Below are positions 59,665-64,000 of a stretch of 64,000 nucleotides of DNA, one piece after another. Where the stretch lies: NCBI GenBank assembly GCA_046347155.1, contig JAXMGT010000002.1, forward strand, positions 186,001-250,000, read 5' to 3'. Source of the stretch: RPQJ01 sp046347155. GTDB lineage: Bacteria > Pseudomonadota > Gammaproteobacteria > Steroidobacterales > Steroidobacteraceae. The translations under genes were made by a program, and so were the position numbers. The notes below the pieces were generated by a model. It saw only the letters and a program-made list of their open reading frames with translations. It did no database searches and was not told the origin of the DNA. Within the stretch, counting starts at the first letter, position 1. Each line of letters starts with the position of its first letter.

Positions 59665-62319
59665 ATGAGCGTCCAACGCATCTGCGCGACGGCGATCGGC
59701 GTCATCGCATTGGGGTTGCTTGCCGGCTGTGGTCAGAAGACGACCGGGGGCTCGCAACAGGAAGCTGCCTCGTCAGCTGCAGGCCAGGCGGCGTCCACGG
59801 CAGCGCCCGAAGACCTGAAGCCCAACCCCGACCGCAACGCCTATTTCGGCGAGACGCACATCCACACGAGCTGGTCGGTGGACGCGTGGCTCATGGGCAA
59901 CCGGGTCACGGGCCCGGACGACGCCTACAAGTACGCGCAGGGTGCGACGATCAAGCACCCGCTCGGCTACGACATCAAGATCGAGACGCCGATGGACTTC
60001 ATGGGCGTCACGGATCACTCCGAGTACGTGGGCGTGACCAAGGAGGCGAATACGCCGGGCACGGCGCTCTCGAAGCTGCCGGCGGCGCAGCCGCTCATCA
60101 TCAAGGACCCGAACAACCAGGCGGAGATCCAGAAGACCTTCACGTTCCTGGTCAACATGCTGGCCGGCGCGCCGGTCAAGGATCTGATGAGCCCCGAGGT
60201 GGCCGGCAGCATCTGGAAGCAGAACGTCCAGATCGCCGACGCGAACAACCACCCCGGCAAGTTCACGGCGTTCTGCTCGTACGAGTACACGTCCCAGCAC
60301 AACAACATCAACCTGCACCGCAACGTCTTCTTCCGGGACTGCGCCAAGGTGCCGGAGATGCCTTACAGCTCGCTCGAGTCCTGGCATCCGGAAGACCTCT
60401 GGAAGTGGATGGACGTCCAGCGCAAGGCGGGCAACGAGCTGCTGGCCATCTCGCACAACGCGAACCTGAGCAGCGGCTGGATGTACCCGACCGACGTGGA
60501 CAGCTACGGCCGTCCGATCGACGCGGCGTGGGCCGATGCGCGGATGCGCAACGAGCGCCTGGTCGAGATCAAGCAGATCAAGGGCCAGTCGGAGACCCAC
60601 CCGCTGCTGTCGCCGACCGACGAATTCGCGAACTACGAGCTGACCTCGGGCCTGCTCGGGTTGCCCGCGACCGAGGGTCGCGTGGACAAGATCCAGGGCA
60701 GTTACGGGCGTCAGGCGCTGAAGGACGGTCTCGCGATGCAGGACGTGTACGGCTACAACCCGTACAAGTTCGGCTTCGGCGCGGCGTCCGACTCGCACAA
60801 CACCGGCAGCCCGTACCGTCAGGACAACTTCTTCGGCGGCCACGCCCAGCTCGACGGCGACCTGCAGCGTCGCATGGCCGGCGTGCTCGCCTTCGGCACG
60901 CTCGACGTGCGCTACGAGAACCCCGCCGGCCTGACCGGCGTGTGGGCGGAGGAGAACACCCGCGCCTCGATCTGGGACGCGATGTACCGGAAGGAGACGT
61001 TCGGCGTCAGCGGACCGCACATCAAGGTCCGCTTCTTCGGCGGCTGGAACTACGCGAAGAACGCGTTCGACGCGAAGGACTGGGTGCACCAGTCGTACGC
61101 GAACGGCGTGCCGATGGGCGGCGACCTGCCGCCGATGCCGGCGGGCAGCAAGGGCACGGCGCCGACGTTCGTCGTCTGGGCCGTCAAGGACCCGACCTCG
61201 GGCAGCCTCGACCGGATACAGGTGATCAAGGGCTGGACGCAGGACGGTCAGAGCTTCGAGAAGATCTACGACGTCGTGTGGGCGGGCGATCGCAAGCCCG
61301 ATCCGTGGACCGGGCGCGTGCCGGCCATCAAGAGCACCGTCGACCTCGCGAAGGCCACCTACACGAACGACGAGGGCTCGACCGAGCTCAAGACCGTGTG
61401 GACCGATCCGGACTTCGACGCCAGCCAGCACGCGTTCTACTACGCCCGCGTGCTCGAGGTCCCGACGCCGCGCTGGTCGCTGATCCAGGCCGTCAAGGCG
61501 GGCATCCCGCCGCCGGACGTGGTTCCGCTCACGGGACAGGAGCGGGCCTGGTCGTCGCCGATCTGGTACACGCCGAGCGCCGAGGCGCGCAAGGCCGCGC
61601 CCGCGGGCACGACCGTGGCCGACCTGAAGGCGAAGGGCGCGACCCAGCTGAACGACGCGCAGCTGAAGGCGTTCCTCGTCGGCAAGGCCTACTGGATCCG
61701 CAACAACGTCACGGGCGACCAGTTCAGCGTGAGCTACACGGCCGACGGCGGCAGCATCGTCTGGCACGTCGGCAAGTACTCGAACACGCCAAGCCTGACG
61801 GGCGAACTGATGCGCAACGGGTATTACAGCCAGACCACGCCGTACAAGATCGAAAACGGCAAGGTCGTGACCAACCTCCAGGAGGCGCCGTTCTCGCTCG
61901 CGATCTACAAGCTGGGCGACAGTTATTACGCCGCGAGGAGCAACGAGTTCGGCTACGCGAACTACGAGGTCATTCCCAACCCACAGGTCGCGGTGAATCC
62001 GCTGGTCGCGGTGTTCAACCAGTTCTCCATCGAGCTCGGGCTGACCGGAGAGCAGCAGCAGCAGATCAAGCCGATCCTGAAGAGCGAGCTCACGCAGCTC
62101 GGGGCGCTGAAGAAGGACACGTCGCTGACCGGCGCCCAGAAGCTGGAGAAGCTGAAGGCGGTGAGCGAGGCCATCGACGCGCAGGTCACGCCGCTGCTGA
62201 ATCCGGAGCAGCAGTCGAAATTCAAGACGCTGCGGGAAGAGATGCGCCGGCACCTGCTCGAGAAGGCGGCGGGCAAGGCCGAGCAGGCGCTCGAGAGCAA
62301 GATCGAGGCGCACGGCTGA
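59665..62319 (+). CDS. DUF3604 lipoprotein with C-terminal helical extension
   Basis: The 884-residue protein has a lipobox (LLAGC, Cys22), a Ser/Ala-rich linker and a DUF3604 domain that begins FGETHIHTSW (His65, His67) and has FMGVTDHSEYVG. These are metal-binding motifs like those of the PHP phosphoesterase superfamily. The last ~100 residues are a helical segment with LTGEQQQQIKPIL, LTGAQKLEKLKAVSE and LNPEQQSKFKTL, the repeated LT..Q..K pattern seen in Spy/CpxP-type periplasmic helical proteins. An upstream ATG at 59626 also has a ribosome-binding site (GGGAG) but would place 13 residues before the signal. DUF3604 function is not known. Confidence 0.85.
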   Translation: MSVQRICATAIGVIALGLLAGCGQKTTGGSQQEAASSAAGQAASTAAPEDLKPNPDRNAYFGETHIHTSWSVDAWLMGNRVTGPDDAYKYAQGATIKHPLGYDIKIETPMDFMGVTDHSEYVGVTKEANTPGTALSKLPAAQPLIIKDPNNQAEIQKTFTFLVNMLAGAPVKDLMSPEVAGSIWKQNVQIADANNHPGKFTAFCSYEYTSQHNNINLHRNVFFRDCAKVPEMPYSSLESWHPEDLWKWMDVQRKAGNELLAISHNANLSSGWMYPTDVDSYGRPIDAAWADARMRNERLVEIKQIKGQSETHPLLSPTDEFANYELTSGLLGLPATEGRVDKIQGSYGRQALKDGLAMQDVYGYNPYKFGFGAASDSHNTGSPYRQDNFFGGHAQLDGDLQRRMAGVLAFGTLDVRYENPAGLTGVWAEENTRASIWDAMYRKETFGVSGPHIKVRFFGGWNYAKNAFDAKDWVHQSYANGVPMGGDLPPMPAGSKGTAPTFVVWAVKDPTSGSLDRIQVIKGWTQDGQSFEKIYDVVWAGDRKPDPWTGRVPAIKSTVDLAKATYTNDEGSTELKTVWTDPDFDASQHAFYYARVLEVPTPRWSLIQAVKAGIPPPDVVPLTGQERAWSSPIWYTPSAEARKAAPAGTTVADLKAKGATQLNDAQLKAFLVGKAYWIRNNVTGDQFSVSYTADGGSIVWHVGKYSNTPSLTGELMRNGYYSQTTPYKIENGKVVTNLQEAPFSLAIYKLGDSYYAARSNEFGYANYEVIPNPQVAVNPLVAVFNQFSIELGLTGEQQQQIKPILKSELTQLGALKKDTSLTGAQKLEKLKAVSEAIDAQVTPLLNPEQQSKFKTLREEMRRHLLEKAAGKAEQALESKIEAHG

Positions 62320-62339
62320 GGTGAGTGGCGAGCATCAGA

Positions 62340-62371
62340 GGCCTGCCGGCGCGAATCCGCGTCGGCAGGCC
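62340..62371 (+). terminator. 14-bp hairpin between DUF3604 and PpiC-type genes
   Basis: GGCCTGCCGGCGCG (62340-62353) pairs with 62358-62371 through one G-T wobble around loop AATC. It lies 20 bases after the DUF3604 stop and 47 before the next start. No T-run follows. It may be a terminator, or it may reduce read-through to the isomerase and HupE genes. Confidence 0.55.
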
Positions 62372-62418
62372 CGTTGCGCGCGCAGATCGGCCCGCACCGT
62401 AAGGACCGCATTCCCCCG

Positions 62419-63294
62419 ATGAACCTGTTGAAGCGAGTGATCGGCGAGCCGCTGGTGCAGTTCGTGCTGCTGGGCGCGCTGCTGTTCGGCCTCTATGCAC
62501 ACCTGAGCCCGGGCGCCGGCGCGACGCCGGCGTCCCACCGGATCCAGCTGTCGATGGACGAACTCGCGCAGATGGTCATCGTGTTCCGCTCGCAGTGGCG
62601 ACGCGACCCGACGCCCCAGGAGATCGACGCGATGGTCGAGGACCAGGTGCAGCAGGAGGTGCTGTACCGCGAGGCGCTGGCGATGGGCCTCGACAAGGAC
62701 GACGAGATCGTCAAGCGGCGCATGGCTCAGAAAATGAAGTTCCTCGCCGAGGACGTGGCGGCGGCCCGCGAGCCGACGACCGCCGAGCTCCGGGAGTGGT
62801 TCGGCAAGCATGCCGCGGAGTTCGCGCTGCCGAGCCGCTACAGCTTCCGCCACCTGTACTTCTCGACGGACAAGCGCGGCGCGCGAGCGCGCGACGATGC
62901 CGCGGCCGCCTTGCGCCAGCTCTCGGGCCAGAAGGAAGACGCGCCGCTCGCGGCGACGGTGGCCGACCCGTTCATGTTCCAGGACTACTACCGCGACCGG
63001 GCGACCGACTACCTCGGCAAGGAGTTCGGGCCGCAGTTCGCGGAAGCCGTGACGCGGCTTCCGGTCGGCAGCTGGCAGGGTCCGGTGGAATCGGGCTTCG
63101 GCTGGCACCTCGTCTACGTGGACACGGTGATCCCCGGCCGGATACCGGACTTCGAGGAGGTCGAGCCCGACGTCAAGCTCGCGTGGCTCGGCGAGCAGAA
63201 GGCGAACGCGTGGCAGAAGGCCTACGCCGACATGCGCGCCAAGTACGTGGTCCTGCTGCCCGCGCCGCCGCAGGACGCGAAGGCGACGCGGTGA
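62419..63294 (+). CDS. PpiC-type peptidyl-prolyl isomerase, membrane-anchored
   Basis: The 291-residue protein has an N-terminal membrane helix (LVQFVLLGALLFGLYAHLSPG), a SurA/PpiC-like helical chaperone part (QSQEI-like PTPQEIDAMVEDQVQQEVLYREALAMGLDKDDEIVKRRMAQKM) and a rotamase-like segment (GPVESGFGWHLVYV). It would face the periplasm and help fold exported proteins. ATG 62419 starts the anchor. It overlaps the HupE gene by 4 bases (GTGA). Confidence 0.88.
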   Translation: MNLLKRVIGEPLVQFVLLGALLFGLYAHLSPGAGATPASHRIQLSMDELAQMVIVFRSQWRRDPTPQEIDAMVEDQVQQEVLYREALAMGLDKDDEIVKRRMAQKMKFLAEDVAAAREPTTAELREWFGKHAAEFALPSRYSFRHLYFSTDKRGARARDDAAAALRQLSGQKEDAPLAATVADPFMFQDYYRDRATDYLGKEFGPQFAEAVTRLPVGSWQGPVESGFGWHLVYVDTVIPGRIPDFEEVEPDVKLAWLGEQKANAWQKAYADMRAKYVVLLPAPPQDAKATR

Positions 63295-64000
63295 TCCGCG
63301 GGACGCGCCTGCGCGCGCTGCTCGCGGGCGCTGCGTTGCTGCTGGCGAGCCTGCTGCGCACGGCCGAGGCCCACGAAACGCGGCCCATCTACCTCGACCT
63401 CGAGGAGTCGAGCCCCGGGCAGTACGCGATCACCTGGCGCACGCCGGTGCTGGCCGGCATGCGGCTCCCGGTGAAATTGCAGCTGCCGGCCGGCTCCCGG
63501 AACCTGCGCTCCCCCGAGATCATCGAACTGCCCGACTCGCTGCTCGAGCGACGCTGGGTGGACGCCGGCCCGCAGGGCCTCACCGGCAAGCGGATCGAGT
63601 TCCCGGGCCTGCAGCTCACGATCACCGACGTGCTGGTGCGGGTGCAGCTCGCCGACGGGCGAAGCTGGACCAGTATCGTGAAGCCTGCCTCACCCTGGAT
63701 CGAGATCACCGCGGCGCCCGGCCGGCTCGAGTCGGTCCGAACGTACCTGGTGCAGGGGATCGAGCACATCCTGCTCGGGGTCGACCACCTGCTGTTCGTG
63801 CTCGGGCTCGTGCTGCTCGTGCGCTCGACGTCGATGCTCGTGAAGACGATCACCGCGTTCACGGTCGCGCACAGCATCACGCTTGCGATCGCGACGCTCG
63901 GCTACGCGCACGTGCCGTCCGCGCCGCTCAATGCGGCGATCGCGATGTCGATCCTGTTCCTCGGGCCCGAGGTGCTGCGCGCAGAGCGAGGCGGGACGAG
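63291..64000 (+). CDS. HupE/UreJ-family membrane protein, cut by the window end
   Basis: About 236 residues are visible from GTG 63291; the end is missing. There is a signal peptide (to ~27, AEAHE), an extracytoplasmic beta-rich domain of ~130 residues, then the HupE/UreJ membrane part starting VQGIEHILLGVDHLLFVLGLVLLV, where the conserved HxxxGxDH pattern for metal (Ni/Co) is present, followed by FTVAHSITLAIA. HupE/UreJ proteins are nickel or cobalt permeases; the large N-terminal domain is common in this longer subtype. It overlaps the isomerase gene. Confidence 0.87.
   Translation, partial: MIRGTRLRALLAGAALLLASLLRTAEAHETRPIYLDLEESSPGQYAITWRTPVLAGMRLPVKLQLPAGSRNLRSPEIIELPDSLLERRWVDAGPQGLTGKRIEFPGLQLTITDVLVRVQLADGRSWTSIVKPASPWIEITAAPGRLESVRTYLVQGIEHILLGVDHLLFVLGLVLLVRSTSMLVKTITAFTVAHSITLAIATLGYAHVPSAPLNAAIAMSILFLGPEVLRAERGGT

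Noticed and set aside
59773..62313. 846-residue antisense frame opposite the DUF3604 gene
   Set aside because: The plus strand has signal peptide and metal motifs; the antisense product is Arg/Val/Leu-rich noise.
1..64000. CRISPR arrays, insertion sequences, integrases, rRNA genes, replication origin
   Set aside because: I looked for regularly spaced repeats, terminal inverted repeats with transposase, recombinase motifs and rRNA sequence and saw none in the window.

Overview
This 64 kb window is GC-rich, almost fully coding proteobacterial DNA, with short intergenic gaps, many 4-base ATGA/GTGA start/stop overlaps, TonB-dependent receptors and two-membrane envelope genes. The conserved left part (pyrE next to exonuclease III, an AmpG-type permease, a MarC protein, trmB, ExoD, RhlE) suggests a gammaproteobacterium, perhaps of the Steroidobacterales/Nevskiales/Xanthomonadales kind. 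The genus cannot be fixed from sequence reading alone.

Region 1 (1-12975) looks like core chromosome: nucleotide metabolism and repair, envelope and transport proteins, a tRNA methyltransferase, an RNA helicase with a structured leader, an M20 peptidase and a K+-channel-like protein.

Region 2 (12976-41297) is the unusual part. It starts with an intact tRNA-Gly(CCC) gene. The last 28 bases of that tRNA (T arm, 3' acceptor strand, discriminator base, CCA) recur in the same orientation at 15274, 24445, 32365 and 33300. A diverged copy lies at 41270 and a short relic at 27628. The repeats cut about 28 kb into modules: (A) an AraC-type regulator plus a secreted protein; (B) a trehalose/osmotic-stress operon (otsB, GH15, mscS, membrane-anchored otsA, lipoprotein), a LysR regulator and a CNNM/CorC-type protein; (C) TMEM175-like channel, NADP-binding oxidoreductase, DJ-1/PfpI protein and LysR; (D) a COG4705-like membrane protein, two beta-barrel-like proteins and an OmpR/EnvZ-type two-component system with two matching tandem-repeat promoter sites; (E) a ParD/ParE-like toxin-antitoxin pair; (F) a nickel/metal uptake module (NikR with a near-consensus operator, TonB receptor, protein with 36 His in 100 residues, TonB, a second receptor broken by one UGA codon, PepSY protein). 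No integrase or transposase lies between the repeats. I read this as successive integration of elements at one tRNA gene, arranged like a cassette array.

Region 3 (41298-64000) is a hydrolytic/catabolic and envelope region: a choloylglycine-hydrolase-family amidase, two Cys-type arylsulfatases, a radical-SAM sulfatase maturase, a patatin-like lipoprotein, a DUF3604 lipoprotein, a lysozyme-inhibitor-like protein, a three-PAS LuxR regulator, and at the right edge a PpiC-type isomerase followed by a truncated HupE/UreJ protein. The sulfatases and maturase form a functional set for removing sulfate esters. The amidase beside them suggests use of conjugated (possibly steroid or bile-type) substrates, which is inference.
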